Source of the DNA: Oscillospiraceae bacterium
GTDB taxonomy: Bacteria; Bacillota; Clostridia; Oscillospirales; Oscillospiraceae
Direction: 5' to 3'
DNA: 64,000 nucleotides
NCBI GenBank assembly: GCA_902778665.1
Contig: CACYYN010000003.1
Location: forward strand, 1 to 64,000
Shown here piece after piece: positions 42,567 to 52,080 of this stretch. Position numbers and translations under genes: made by a program. The notes beneath the pieces are model-generated. The model was not told the origin of the DNA and ran no database searches. It saw only the letters and a list, made by a program, of their open reading frames with translations. Positions within the stretch are counted from its first letter, which is position 1; every line of letters begins with the position of its first letter.

Positions 42567-43511
42567 TTAAATACCCTTGCCTTCGTTCATCTTCTTGACG
42601 AGAGCGTTCATGGAGACCAGAAGAATGACATTGATAACCGTATTGAAGAGGCCAACTGCCGTGGAGAAGCCATAGTCGCCGTCCAGAAGACCCTTCTTAT
42701 ACACATAGGTGGAGATAATCTCGGAGGTGTTGAGGTTCAGGTCCGTCTGCAGAGCATAGGCCTTTTCAAAACCGACGGACATGATGTTTCCGACAGACAT
42801 AATGAACTGGATCAGCACCGTGTCCTTGATGGCCGGCCATTCAACAGCTTTGATCTGCTGAATGATGTTGGCCCCGTCAATGACTGCTGCTTCCTTCAGT
42901 TCTTTGCTGGCATTGGAGAGAGCGGCCGTATAGATGATGGAAGCCCAGCCGGCGCCCTGCCAGATTCCGGATGCGATGTAGATTGTGCGGAATGCAGAGG
43001 GCATGGTCATGAAGTTTGTGTTGGTTCCGAGAAGGGAGTTGATCATGCCGGTGGGTGAAAGGATAATTCGAACAATACCGCAGAGGACGATGACAGAAAT
43101 GAAGTTCGGCATATACAGTACAAGCTGAATCTTCTGTTTTGCGCTCTTGGAGAGGATGCGGTTGAGCAGGAAAGCCAGCAGAATCGGAGCCGGGAAGCCC
43201 CAGAGCAGGCCAAAAATGCTCAGTTTAAGTGTGTTGACAAGGTAACGCATGAAATCCGGGGATGATAGGAAGCGTTCAAAGTTTTCAAAGCCGATCCATT
43301 CACTCCCGAGGATGCCGCGGAATGGGTTATACTCTGTAAATGCAATCAGAATACCTCCCATCGGGATATACCGGAAAATCACCGTCAGAGCGAACGCCGG
43401 CAGCATAAAGAGCACGTAAAGCTGCCAGTGCTGGCGGAGATAAACCAGCGTGTTGTGCATTTTGCTTCCGCCTCCTTTGTCGGCAGAAGCATTTGCAAGA
43501 GCTTTTCTCAT
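42567..43511 (-). CDS. Sugar ABC permease, LplB type
   Basis: A 314-residue permease with six helices. RYIPMGGILIAFTEYNPFRGI and the EAA loop ELKEAAVIDGANIIQQIKAVEWPAI are characteristic of LplB-type CUT1 permeases. It is the first gene of the six-gene sucrose/fructan operon; an AAGGAGG site precedes the ATG at 43511, and the promoter is at 43592-43620. Confidence 0.93.
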   Translation of the reverse strand: MRKALANASADKGGGSKMHNTLVYLRQHWQLYVLFMLPAFALTVIFRYIPMGGILIAFTEYNPFRGILGSEWIGFENFERFLSSPDFMRYLVNTLKLSIFGLLWGFPAPILLAFLLNRILSKSAKQKIQLVLYMPNFISVIVLCGIVRIILSPTGMINSLLGTNTNFMTMPSAFRTIYIASGIWQGAGWASIIYTAALSNASKELKEAAVIDGANIIQQIKAVEWPAIKDTVLIQFIMSVGNIMSVGFEKAYALQTDLNLNTSEIISTYVYKKGLLDGDYGFSTAVGLFNTVINVILLVSMNALVKKMNEGKGI

Positions 43512-43550
43512 GTAATTCCTCCTTCTCCATTGTTTTTGAGAACCATTTTA

Positions 43551-43642
43551 TTGTGCATTTGCACTTTTTTAATATGGCTTTTGCATTTGCTATCTTAGCA
43601 TTTGAACAGTATTATGTCAATATTAATCTTGCAAATGCACAA
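43551..43642. promoter_or_regulatory. Probable LacI-type operators flanking the importer promoter
   Basis: TTGTGCATTTGCAC (43551-43564) and the inverted copy TTGCAAATGCACAA (43629-43642) lie about 78 bp apart on either side of the promoter. A third partial copy, TTGCATTTGC (43581-43590), abuts the -10. A related TTTTGCACAAAG is at 43719-43730, before the regulator gene. The arrangement fits repression by looping. Confidence 0.6.
43592..43620 (-). promoter_or_regulatory. Promoter of the sucrose/fructan operon
   Basis: Minus strand TTGACA (43615-43620), 17 bases, TAAGAT (43592-43597), between the operator-like repeats. Confidence 0.7.
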
Positions 43643-43746
43643 AATTTTTATAATTTTTTTGGATTTTTCTTTTCTTTTTGTTGTGTTTTCCTTGTAACAG
43701 GGTAAATAACAATTTTCCTTTTGCACAAAGAATGGTGTGCTCATAT

Positions 43747-43776
43747 TTGACATACGCTTTTCACTTATGATAAAAT
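43747..43776 (+). promoter_or_regulatory. Promoter of the LacI-family regulator operon
   Basis: TTGACA (43747-43752), 18 bases, TAAAAT (43771-43776), 30 bases before the regulator ATG. Confidence 0.65.
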
Positions 43777-43805
43777 AAGAAAAAAAAGATTGGCGGCAAC
43801 ATCAA

Positions 43806-44855
43806 ATGAGGAAAAAAGTAACCATTCAGGACATCGCCGATGCGCTGGGAGTATCCCGCAATACGGTTTCAAAGGCAATTAATAATACGGACGGGCTCGC
43901 AGACTCCACCAGAGAAAAGATTTTGCAGAAGGCAGTGGAGATGGGCTATAAACAGTTTTCTTATGTCAGCACTCTTTCGAATATTAAAGCAGGTATGCCG
44001 ATTCTTTTTCCGGAAACCTCCGGTTTTGTGGGAGAGATTGCTCTGTTAACAACCACTTTCCTGACACAGTCTCATTTCGCATCTACTATGCTGGACAAGT
44101 TCCAGCAGGAGATTTCGCAGCTTGGTTTTACGATGAATACGCACCGGGTCACCAATGTGAACCTTCAAGAGCTTTCTCTTCCTGCAACTTTTCTGCCTGA
44201 ACGTGTCAGTGCCATTATCTGCATTGAGATGTTTAACCTTGCTTATGATAAAATGATCTGTAATCTGGGAATTCCGGTTCTTTTTGTGGACGGTCCTGCC
44301 AAACGCAGCGGTGAAACTTTACCTGCCGATCAGTTGTATATGGAAAACACAAATGAAATTACGCGATTTGTGAACGAAATGCTGCAGAAGGGTCTTACAC
44401 AGATCGGTTTTATCGGCAACTACAACCACTGTCAGTCTTTTTATGAGCGCTACACCGCATTCCGCTGCGCTATGCTGATGGCCGGCGTGCCGGTAGAGGA
44501 GAAATACTGTATTTCATATAACCATCAGGACGAAATTGCAGAAGCTCTGGCTTCACTGGAACAACTTCCGGATATTTTTATCTGTGCCAATGATTTTGTT
44601 GCGGGTGATGCTATTCGCGCTCTGTTTTCCATCGGAAAACAGGTGCCCGATGACGTAAGAATTCTGGGCTTTGATGATTCTGCCGAGTCCAGAATCAGCA
44701 GACCGACATTATCTACGATACATATTCACACACAGATCATGGCTTTTTCTGCTGTACATCTTCTCCTTTCCAGAATCAAAGAGCCTTCTCTGGATTATCG
44801 TACTATTTACACTGAGACGAATCTGATCTACCGGGAATCCACTAAACTGGATTGA
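43806..44855 (+). CDS. LacI-family transcriptional regulator of the sucrose/fructan locus
   Basis: A 349-residue LacI/GalR regulator. The DNA-binding helices are at the very start (VTIQDIADALGVSRNTVSKAINN), followed by the hinge and a periplasmic-binding-protein-like sensor domain (ICANDFVAGDAIRAL and ILGFDDSAESRISRPTLSTI near 250-300). It is divergent from the importer operon, with several matching palindromes in the 294-bp gap, and most likely represses that operon in the absence of its sugar. Confidence 0.9.
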   Translation: MRKKVTIQDIADALGVSRNTVSKAINNTDGLADSTREKILQKAVEMGYKQFSYVSTLSNIKAGMPILFPETSGFVGEIALLTTTFLTQSHFASTMLDKFQQEISQLGFTMNTHRVTNVNLQELSLPATFLPERVSAIICIEMFNLAYDKMICNLGIPVLFVDGPAKRSGETLPADQLYMENTNEITRFVNEMLQKGLTQIGFIGNYNHCQSFYERYTAFRCAMLMAGVPVEEKYCISYNHQDEIAEALASLEQLPDIFICANDFVAGDAIRALFSIGKQVPDDVRILGFDDSAESRISRPTLSTIHIHTQIMAFSAVHLLLSRIKEPSLDYRTIYTETNLIYRESTKLD

Positions 44856-44869
44856 AGAGGAATCATCCT

Positions 44870-45520
44870 ATGAAGTTCTTTTCCTATGAAAGTAAATTCA
44901 GCCAGCTTCTATTAAAAATCTGCTACAGCTGTTACCTGAATCTTCTCTGGTTTGTCTGTTCGATTCCGATTTTTACCATCGGTGCATCTACAACGGCGCT
45001 GTACTATACCAGCCTGAAAGTGATAAGAGGAGAGGAAAGCTCGCTGACCAGACAATTCTTTCACTCATTTTGTGAGAATTTTAAGCAGTCTACGATTCTC
45101 TGGCTGATTATGGCAGGGGTCGGCCTGTTTCTTGCAGGAGATATCTATATTCTCTATCATCTTCGTCTCAGTACATCCGGCACTATCGCTGTGTTCTGGA
45201 CAGTGATTCTCGCTATTGTTATTGCCGCATCCGTTATCTGGGTGATAGAGCTGCTCTTCCTGTTTCCTCTGGTAGCCAGCGTTTCCAACAGCAACCGTGC
45301 TATGCTGAAAAATGCATTTCTGATCGCCACGCACTACCTTTTTGCCGCCATCCTTGTTTTCGCAGTCCATTTTGCGATGTTCTTTGTTGTGGTGGCATGG
45401 TTTACACCTATGATTATTCTGGGTGAAGGGCTTTGTGCCATGATCAGTGCCTGGCTGCTTAACAACATACTGATTATCAGCTCCGGAACATCAGATGATG
45501 CGGAGGAAGAGGAAACATGA
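44870..45520 (+). CDS. YesL/DUF624-family membrane protein
   Basis: A 216-residue membrane protein with about five helices and the family motif CSIPIFTIGASTTALYY near residue 32. YesL proteins recur beside LplB/LplC-type importers, but their job is not established. An in-frame TTG 18 bases upstream would overlap the regulator stop; the ATG at 44870, preceded by AGAGG, is preferred. It is the intact counterpart of the interrupted copy at 20405. Confidence 0.82.
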   Translation: MKFFSYESKFSQLLLKICYSCYLNLLWFVCSIPIFTIGASTTALYYTSLKVIRGEESSLTRQFFHSFCENFKQSTILWLIMAGVGLFLAGDIYILYHLRLSTSGTIAVFWTVILAIVIAASVIWVIELLFLFPLVASVSNSNRAMLKNAFLIATHYLFAAILVFAVHFAMFFVVVAWFTPMIILGEGLCAMISAWLLNNILIISSGTSDDAEEEET

Positions 45521-46251
45521 AGCTCTCCAAACAGGAAAAAGCCGCCCGACGGGCGGCTTTTCAGAAAATGGAAGCAAAGGAAAAACTAGATTATATTCTT
45601 ACCTATTATAAGCACTACATTTTACTGGTTCTGACTGCACTGATCCTGCTCGGATCCGTTGTGCATCACGCACTCACGAAGAAGGAAGCCGTTTTCTACC
45701 TTGGCCTCATCAATGTTTCAATCGGTGACGATCTCACTTTTTCTTTAAATAAGGAGTATCTGGATAAAACCGGTACAGATTTCCGCAAAAATGAAATTGT
45801 ACTCTATCCCGGCATGTATCTTTCTGAAGATGCGGCAACTGAAAACCATTCATATGCATACGCCTCCCGTATCAAGCTGCTGGGTGCAATCAACAGCAGG
45901 AAGCTGGACGCGGTTCTGATGAACCGTGAAGCTTATAACCTTCTGTCAAAAAGCGGATTTCTGGCGGATCTTTCTGTTCTGCTTTCCGATAATCCGACTC
46001 TATTGGAGCAGATTCAGCCGTATCTTACAGCAAATGAGGTTGTTCTTTCAGACAACAGGATTGAATATGAGCTTAATGAGGCAGATACCCGGGAGATTAT
46101 CTCTGAATCTGCCGAGAACGGAATAGATACATCAGCATTTTCTCTGTTCAAATATGCCGGTTTCTCCGATCCGGTTTATTTCGGAATCATTGCCAACAGT
46201 CCCAGGACAGACCGGCTCCTCTCATTTTTATCTTTTCTCGCTGCTTCCTGA
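45517..46251 (+). CDS. Single-pass membrane protein of unknown function, coupled to yesL
   Basis: A 244-residue protein with a charged N-terminus (about 1-35), one transmembrane helix (about residues 36-54) and a ~185-residue domain predicted outside the cell. The outer domain includes LGLINVSIGDDLTFSLNKEYL and KLLGAINSRKLDAVLMNREAYNLL, faintly reminiscent of solute-binding folds. It overlaps yesL by 4 bp, and yesL follows the LacI gene closely, so the three are co-expressed. I do not recognise a named family. A role as accessory or tether of the importer is conjecture, although the binding protein here lacks a lipid anchor. Confidence 0.65.
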   Translation: MKLSKQEKAARRAAFQKMEAKEKLDYILTYYKHYILLVLTALILLGSVVHHALTKKEAVFYLGLINVSIGDDLTFSLNKEYLDKTGTDFRKNEIVLYPGMYLSEDAATENHSYAYASRIKLLGAINSRKLDAVLMNREAYNLLSKSGFLADLSVLLSDNPTLLEQIQPYLTANEVVLSDNRIEYELNEADTREIISESAENGIDTSAFSLFKYAGFSDPVYFGIIANSPRTDRLLSFLSFLAAS

Positions 46252-46276
46252 CTATATGTGTCCGCTACGACACCCC

Positions 46277-46591
46277 TTATGATATTGCGTCCAGCACAAT
46301 TCGCATGCTCTTCTCTTTTTCCAGCTGTAAATGGAACGTCCCGCTTTCCGTCACAAGATCCAGCTCCGGTCTCTTCTCCCGGATCGGGATACAGTGTCCG
46401 CCGCTGATTACGCGGAAAGATTCATCCGCTTTTGTGATCGCCTGGAGCGGAATATAATTCCATCGGAAACCCTCGGGGATATAAATGGCTGCTTTCCCGA
46501 GCCGGTACTGCTCTATTTTCTGTGCTGACCGGAAATCCTCCTCTATCCCTTCTATTTCTTTTCCGGGGATAAAACAATTCAATCTGCTCAT
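46277..46591 (-). CDS. Hypothetical protein, 104 residues
   Basis: A small soluble protein with an AAGGAG site before the ATG at 46591. The central part (YIPEGFRWNYIPLQAITKA, then SGGHCIPIREKRPELDLVTESGTFHLQLEKEKS) alternates strands and turns and ends in a helix, a pattern like small PH-like domains. I do not recognise the family. It lies alone between the LacI-yesL operon and ogt. Confidence 0.6.
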   Translation of the reverse strand: MSRLNCFIPGKEIEGIEEDFRSAQKIEQYRLGKAAIYIPEGFRWNYIPLQAITKADESFRVISGGHCIPIREKRPELDLVTESGTFHLQLEKEKSMRIVLDAIS

Positions 46592-46742
46592 ATAGCGTTC
46601 TCCTTCCTCATTCGTATAATAATACTCATTTTCCTGATTTGTTTGACAAAAGATGTACTGCCTTTTATTATATTCTTTACCGGAACTGAAAACAACAGAA
46701 TTCTTTTCTTCCGGCTGAATAGCTGATGAAAGGTAAAAATAT

Positions 46743-47267
46743 ATGGAATATACATATCATTATACTTCTCCACTGGGAGAAATAACATTAGCCAGTGACG
46801 GAGAAAAACTATCCGGATTATGGTTTGTCGGACAGAAGTTTTTTGCAAAGACATTGGAGAAAGAGCATGAAGAAAAGCATCTGCCGATTTTCGATGAGAC
46901 GAACCGATGGCTTGACCGATATTTCAGCGGGAAGCTTCCGGATTTCACACCTCCGCTTTCTCCGAAGGGAACTCCCTTCCGCAGATCCGTCTGGGAAATT
47001 CTGCTGACAATCCCCTACGGAAGGACCATGACTTACGGAGAAATTGCTAAAATCATCGCCCGGCAGAATGGATGTCAACATATGTCTGCTCAGGCTGTCG
47101 GCGGAGCTGTAGGGCATAACCCGATCTCCCTGATTATCCCCTGCCACCGAGTGCTCGGAGCAGACGGAAGCCTGATCGGATATGCCGGAGGACTAGAACG
47201 AAAGAGATGGCTCCTCAGACTGGAAAACAATCTGTTATCCGAGTCGGAAGATCTACAGACACTTTAA
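46743..47267 (+). CDS. ogt: Methylated-DNA-protein cysteine methyltransferase (Ogt/AdaB family)
   Basis: A 174-residue suicide repair protein that removes O6-alkyl groups from guanine. The active-site motif IIPCHRVLG is at about residues 133-141, with FRRSVWEILLTIPYGRTMTYGEIA (about 78-101) and the recognition-helix AVGGAVGHNPISL just before it. The C-terminal GYAGGLERKRWLL is also conserved. It is monocistronic, with a strong terminator after it. Confidence 0.94.
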   Translation: MEYTYHYTSPLGEITLASDGEKLSGLWFVGQKFFAKTLEKEHEEKHLPIFDETNRWLDRYFSGKLPDFTPPLSPKGTPFRRSVWEILLTIPYGRTMTYGEIAKIIARQNGCQHMSAQAVGGAVGHNPISLIIPCHRVLGADGSLIGYAGGLERKRWLLRLENNLLSESEDLQTL

Positions 47268-47287
47268 CGAATTAAATTCCCAGTTTC

Positions 47288-47326
47288 CCACTTTCCCTCT
47301 TAAAAGGAGCGGGAAAGTGGTTTTTT
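47288..47326 (+). terminator. Terminator of ogt
   Basis: CCACTTTCCC and its perfect complement with a 13-base loop, followed by T6. Confidence 0.9.
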
Positions 47327-47421
47327 AAGGTTAAGGACGGAATAGACTTTTCCAGGTTTTTCTATACATTTCCGGCGATTCGTGTTAAAATACAGGCAGT
47401 TTAAACAGGAGGAAATGTTCT

Positions 47422-47583
47422 ATGGCAGACACGGCAGACGGGAGAGGCGAAGAAACACGCCTGGGCATGACCTACGAGCAGTTTGTCCGGAAGTATCTGG
47501 AAAATGACCCTTATGAATTTATGGCGCATATCGACGCCATTTGGGCAAGTCTGCCCGTGGATGAAAAAGGAGCGGAATCATGA
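47422..47583 (+). CDS. Small acidic protein of 53 residues
   Basis: ATG at 47422 has an excellent ribosome site (AGGAGGAAATGTTCT), and the frame runs 53 codons to a TGA that overlaps the ATG of the dehydrogenase gene by 4 bp. The product has an acidic N-terminus (MADTADGRGEE) and a helical segment MTYEQFVRKYLENDPYEFMAHIDAIWASLP. The strong start signal and translational coupling argue that it is real. I do not recognise it; it could be an accessory to the dehydrogenase or a regulatory peptide. Confidence 0.65.
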   Translation: MADTADGRGEETRLGMTYEQFVRKYLENDPYEFMAHIDAIWASLPVDEKGAES

Positions 47584-48683
47584 ATTTCTTCATGCCAGCG
47601 AGGCTATATACCGGAGAACACTGCTTTGAAAAGCATGGGGATCTGCTGCGTATTCTTGGGAAAAGATGCACCATTGTCACGGGAAAACATGCCGCAAAAG
47701 AGAGCGGAGCCCTGGACGATATAACAGCGGCTTTAGCCTCCTGTAAAATCTTGTCCTCCGTTTTTGACGGGATCAGGAAGAATCCGACCGTATCATCATG
47801 CATAGAAGCAGGAACAGCTGCACGGGAACATGGAGCGGACTTTCTTATCGGAATCGGGGGCGGATCGGCACTTGATGCGACGAAGGCAGCGGCGGTGTTT
47901 GCTGCAAACCCGGGTCTGGAGGAGGACGGTTTTTACCGCAGGGAGTGGGAAAGCCCTCCTCTGCCGATTGTTCTTGTTGGAACCACCGCCGGAACCGGCA
48001 GCGAGGTTACAAAAGTGTCTGTTCTGACGGACAGCAAAGGCAGAAAGCACAGCATCCACGATGACAGACTCTATGCTTATGCTTCCTTCGGCGACAGCAG
48101 ATATACCATGAATCTTCCTCTTTCAGTTACTCTGACGACCGGCATTGATGTGCTGGCGCATTGCACGGAAAGCTATTTCAGCAAAAAAGCGGATCAGCTG
48201 TCCAGAGTATTTGCGGTGCATGGGATCCGACTGCTGTATGAACCCCTTTCTGCTGCTGCAGAAGGAAAACCTCTCTCTCCGCAGCAGAGAGAACAGCTTT
48301 ATGAGGCATCTATTTTCGGTGGTCTTGCCATCAACACAACGGGAACCTGTTTTCCGCACAATGTGGGATATTATCTCACGGAAAACTACGGAATCCCTCA
48401 CGGTTTTGCGAGTGCAGCATTTCTGCCGGACCTCCTGAAGCTTGTTGTGAAAGATGACAGGGATTATGCCGATTCGTTTTTCCGAGAGATCGGGTTTGGA
48501 GAAGACGCAATTCTCTCTCTGACGGGAAAATGCCTTCCGAAAAACAGCATTGCCATGACAGAGGCGGAGATCCTCACAGCACTTCCCCGATGGGAAAACA
48601 ACGGCTCTGTACAGAACACCAGATCTGCCGTTACAACGGAAATGATTCGCAAAATCCTCATCCAAAAATATCAAAAAACTTAA
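47580..48683 (+). CDS. Iron-type alcohol dehydrogenase of unknown substrate
   Basis: A 367-residue group III dehydrogenase, paralogous to the one at 15472. It has GIGGGSALDATKAAA (about residue 93), TTAGTGSEVTKVS (about 140) and the metal-binding TGIDVLAHCTESYFS and PHNVGYYLTENYGIPHGFA segments. It is coupled to the 53-residue protein upstream and followed 14 bp later by a cupin gene. Nothing in the neighbourhood fixes the substrate; a general aldehyde reductase is the conservative call. Confidence 0.85.
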   Translation: MNFFMPARLYTGEHCFEKHGDLLRILGKRCTIVTGKHAAKESGALDDITAALASCKILSSVFDGIRKNPTVSSCIEAGTAAREHGADFLIGIGGGSALDATKAAAVFAANPGLEEDGFYRREWESPPLPIVLVGTTAGTGSEVTKVSVLTDSKGRKHSIHDDRLYAYASFGDSRYTMNLPLSVTLTTGIDVLAHCTESYFSKKADQLSRVFAVHGIRLLYEPLSAAAEGKPLSPQQREQLYEASIFGGLAINTTGTCFPHNVGYYLTENYGIPHGFASAAFLPDLLKLVVKDDRDYADSFFREIGFGEDAILSLTGKCLPKNSIAMTEAEILTALPRWENNGSVQNTRSAVTTEMIRKILIQKYQKT

Positions 48684-48697
48684 AAAGGAGAATCATC

Positions 48698-49045
48698 ATG
48701 GTAAGAACCAGACAGGAACAGATTGTAGAATTCAAATGCATCCGCGGCGGAAATGGCGAAGCGGAAATGCATAAAATCGCCAACAATGACGCGGAGCTTT
48801 ACGGCAAAGGCAGAATGTTCAACCGGGTAATTCTCGCACCGGGCCGGTCAATCGGCGAGCATACCCACACCGGGGATAACGAGATTTACTATATTCTCTC
48901 CGGTACCGGGACCTACAATGACAACGGCACTATTCTGAAGGTACATGCCGGTGACACCACCATCTGCAATGACGGTGAAATGCACGGACTGGTCAATGAC
49001 AGCGACGAACCGCTGGAAATGATCGCACTCGTCCTATACAACTGA
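48698..49045 (+). CDS. Single-domain cupin protein
   Basis: A 115-residue cupin. The first metal motif reads GRSIGEHTHTGDNEIYYILSGTG (about residues 48-70) and the second GDTTICNDGEMHGLVN (about 85-100), with the usual His/Glu ligands. The ATG at 48698 has an AAAGGAG site; an upstream open stretch is not conserved. Small cupins of this type are isomerases, dioxygenases or binding proteins, and the context does not decide which. It ends the small-protein/dehydrogenase/cupin operon. Confidence 0.85.
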   Translation: MVRTRQEQIVEFKCIRGGNGEAEMHKIANNDAELYGKGRMFNRVILAPGRSIGEHTHTGDNEIYYILSGTGTYNDNGTILKVHAGDTTICNDGEMHGLVNDSDEPLEMIALVLYN

Positions 49046-49061
49046 TTATATTGCAATAGCG

Positions 49062-49092
49062 GGGCCGCCTCGAATTCTCTTCGAGGCGGCCC
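49062..49092. terminator. Bidirectional terminator between cupin and rnhA
   Basis: GGGCCGCCTCGAA and its complement with a 5-base loop, placed between convergent genes. It ends the cupin transcript and the long dnaA-gyrA-rnhA transcript. Confidence 0.75.
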
Positions 49093-49098
49093 TGTTCA

Positions 49099-49545
49099 TT
49101 ATATCCATTTATCCCGTTCAGCTACTGCCAGAGCGTCACATCGGTTGTTGTATTCATTATCGGCGTGACCCTTGACCCAGTGATAGTGCATCTCATGCTG
49201 AGAAACAAGCAGAAGGAGCCTTTCCCAGAGATCCGGATTGAGGGCGGGTTTTTTATCGCTCTTTATCCAGCCCTTTTTTCTCCAGGACTCCGCCCACTTT
49301 TTCTCCAGCGCATCAATCACATATTTAGAGTCGGAATACAGATCTACCTCACAGGGCTCTTTCAGGCATTCCAAAGCGGAAATAACGGCTGTGAGCTCCA
49401 TCCGGTTATTGGTGGTCAATGCCTCGCCGCCGGAGATTTCTTTCTCTTTGCCTTTATAACACAGAACGGCTCCCCAGCCGCCCGGGCCGGGGTTTCCGCT
49501 GCAGGCACCGTCTGTATAGACGGCAACATTTTTTTTACTCAGCAT
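49099..49545 (-). CDS. rnhA: Ribonuclease HI
   Basis: A 148-residue RNase HI that removes RNA from RNA-DNA hybrids. The four acidic active-site residues are recognisable: Asp in [16 protein letters not shown], Glu in [13 protein letters not shown], Asp in [12 protein letters not shown] and Asp in [16 protein letters not shown]. The start at 49545 gives the normal N-terminus and lies inside the last codons of gyrA (11-bp overlap), so the gene is coupled to gyrA. Confidence 0.95.
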   Translation of the reverse strand: MLSKKNVAVYTDGACSGNPGPGGWGAVLCYKGKEKEISGGEALTTNNRMELTAVISALECLKEPCEVDLYSDSKYVIDALEKKWAESWRKKGWIKSDKKPALNPDLWERLLLLVSQHEMHYHWVKGHADNEYNNRCDALAVAERDKWI

Positions 49546-52066
49546 CAGAGTTGCCTTCGTCAGAATCAGGAACTTCCTGCTCTGTCTCCTCTTCCTCGGA
49601 AAAATGCTCGGTTCTCTCGATGCAGATGACTTTTGCATCACCGACAGGCTTCATAACTCGCACGCCCTGGGTATCACGGCCTTTCTCTCCGATGGAAGAA
49701 ACCGCAACGCGGATGATAGTTCCGTCATTTGTAATGACAAGCAGGTCGTCCGTCTCATCCACAATGCAGATTCCGGCAACTTTACCGGTCTTTTCCGTGA
49801 CTTTATAGTTTTTCAGGCCAAGCCCGCCGCGTTTATGGATGCTGTAGGCGTCAAAGCCCGTACGCTTGCCGAAGCCGTTTTCCGTAACGGTGAGAACAGC
49901 GTTCCCCTGTGCGGAGCTGCCTGCGCCGATGACATAGTCACCCTCACGAAGGCGGATTCCGCGTACGCCGACAGCAGTGCGCCCCATAGAACGGGCATCC
50001 GTCTCCGGGAAGCTGGCAGCCATACCTTCATGGGTGGCTATCAGAATGGTGTCATTACCGAGCGTGGGGATAACGGTTATCAATTCATCCCCTTCATCAA
50101 GGGTAATGGCACGGATGCCGTTTGCACGGATATTCTTTAATGCAGCCTGCTCCATACGCTTCACCGTGCCGTTCCTGGTAACAAAGACAAGGTAGCTGTC
50201 TTCCGAGAAGCCGCGACCTGCAATCATCGCGCTGACCTTTTCACCGGCTTCCCCGGCCTCTACGGGCAGAATATTGACGATATTTGTCCCCTTTGCTGCC
50301 CTTCCGGCTGCAGGAATCGAATATCCCTTCTTAATATAGACTCTGCCGGAATTCATAAAGAAGAGAATATTATCGTGGGTGGAAGCGGTAAAGACCGTCT
50401 CTACAAAGTCTTCCTCTTTGGTGGCCATAGCACGGATGCCTTTCCCACCGCGGCCCTGGGCTTTATACTCCGAAAGAGCAAGACGTTTGATATAACCGCC
50501 GTGAGTCAGGGTAAAGACGGATAGTTCCTCCTGAATCAGGTCTTCATCTTCCAGTTCTTCCACAACATCCTGAATCTCCGTTCTGCGCTGATCACCGAAC
50601 TTGTCACGAATGGCGATCAGTTCTTCCTTCAGAACAGCTTTGATCTTCTCCGGATCAGCAAGAAGATCTTTATAATACTGAATTTTTCCCTCCAGCTCTT
50701 TGTACTCATTCTCCAGTTTTTCCCGATTCAGGCCCTGAAGCTGAATCAGACGCATATCGCAGACATACTGAGCCTGGATATCATCCAGCTGAAAACGCTC
50801 CATCAGGCGCTGTTTCGCATCATCATAGCTGCTTCGGATAATATGGATGACCTCATCTATATTGTCCTGTGCAATGAGCAGGCCTTCCAGCAAATGGGCG
50901 CGTTCTTCTGCTTTCCGTAGATCAAATTTTGTACGGCGGACAATCAGCTCTTCCTGGAAGGTGAGATACTCATCAAGAATGTGGCGGAGAGAGAGAATTT
51001 TCGGCTGGGTCTGATTGTTGACCAGCGCGAGCATATTGATGGAGAAACCGGACTGAAGCTCCGTCTGTGCAAAAAGACGGTTTAATACCACCTGCGGATT
51101 TGCATCCCGTTTAAGCTCAATGACAATCCGCATACCGTTCCGGTCGGTCTCATCACGAAGATCTGAGATTCCCTCCAGACGTTTCTCATGCACCTGGTCC
51201 GCAATATTTTTGATCAGTTTGCGTTTGTTGACCTGATAAGGCAATTCCGTGACGATGATACGGATGCGCTTGTCTTTTCCGTATTCCTCAAACTCCGTTT
51301 TTGCCCGGACGACGACTTTTCCGCGTCCCGTGGCATAGGCCTGACGGATACCGGACCGGCCCATAATTACGCCTTTCGTCGGGAAATCAGGACCTTTGAT
51401 GTGCTCCATCAGATCACTGAGCTGAGCATCCGGATTATCCAGAACGCAGACACAGGCATTGATTACTTCCGAGAGATTGTGAGGCGGTATATTTGTTGCC
51501 ATGCCGACAGCAATGCCGCTGGAACCGTTCACAAGAAGATTCGGGAATCGGGAAGGGAGCACACGGGGCTCTTTACGAGTCTCGTCAAAGTTCGGATCCC
51601 AATCTACGGTCTCCTTGTCGATATCACGGAGCATTTCGTTGGAGATGCGGGAAAGCCTTGCCTCGGTATAACGGTAAGCTGCAGGTGGGTCTCCGTCAAC
51701 GGAACCGAAGTTTCCGTGGCCGTCCACCAACATATAGCGCATAGAGAAATCCTGTGCCAGACGGACCATTGCATCATAGACGGAAGCATCACCGTGCGGA
51801 TGGTAGTGACCCAGCACGTCACCGACGCAGGTAGCAGATTTTTTAAAGGGCTTGTCTGAGGTCAGACCGCCTTCATACATGGTATAAAGAATGCGGCGAT
51901 GAACCGGTTTCAGACCATCGCGTACATCGGGAAGGGCACGGGCAATGATGACAGACATGGCATAGTCAATGTAGCTCTTCTGCATCTCATTGACAAGGTC
52001 TGACGTGGTAATGACCTGATTCGGGAAAGCAATATCTTCGGGCTTATAGTCTCTTTTATGTGCCAT
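49535..52066 (-). CDS. gyrA: DNA gyrase subunit A
   Basis: An 843-residue GyrA, the breakage-reunion subunit of gyrase. The catalytic tyrosine is in [12 protein letters not shown], and the C-terminal beta-pinwheel carries the gyrase box-like [11 protein letters not shown] near residue 540. The quinolone-determining stretch reads [12 protein letters not shown]: the position equal to E. coli Ser83 is Ala94, and the next is Ser95, the reverse of the common Ser-Ala order. The acidic tail is typical. It follows gyrB by 14 bp. Confidence 0.97.
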   Translation of the reverse strand: MAHKRDYKPEDIAFPNQVITTSDLVNEMQKSYIDYAMSVIIARALPDVRDGLKPVHRRILYTMYEGGLTSDKPFKKSATCVGDVLGHYHPHGDASVYDAMVRLAQDFSMRYMLVDGHGNFGSVDGDPPAAYRYTEARLSRISNEMLRDIDKETVDWDPNFDETRKEPRVLPSRFPNLLVNGSSGIAVGMATNIPPHNLSEVINACVCVLDNPDAQLSDLMEHIKGPDFPTKGVIMGRSGIRQAYATGRGKVVVRAKTEFEEYGKDKRIRIIVTELPYQVNKRKLIKNIADQVHEKRLEGISDLRDETDRNGMRIVIELKRDANPQVVLNRLFAQTELQSGFSINMLALVNNQTQPKILSLRHILDEYLTFQEELIVRRTKFDLRKAEERAHLLEGLLIAQDNIDEVIHIIRSSYDDAKQRLMERFQLDDIQAQYVCDMRLIQLQGLNREKLENEYKELEGKIQYYKDLLADPEKIKAVLKEELIAIRDKFGDQRRTEIQDVVEELEDEDLIQEELSVFTLTHGGYIKRLALSEYKAQGRGGKGIRAMATKEEDFVETVFTASTHDNILFFMNSGRVYIKKGYSIPAAGRAAKGTNIVNILPVEAGEAGEKVSAMIAGRGFSEDSYLVFVTRNGTVKRMEQAALKNIRANGIRAITLDEGDELITVIPTLGNDTILIATHEGMAASFPETDARSMGRTAVGVRGIRLREGDYVIGAGSSAQGNAVLTVTENGFGKRTGFDAYSIHKRGGLGLKNYKVTEKTGKVAGICIVDETDDLLVITNDGTIIRVAVSSIGEKGRDTQGVRVMKPVGDAKVICIERTEHFSEEEETEQEVPDSDEGNSDAE

Positions 52067-52080
52067 AGGGATTATTCTCC

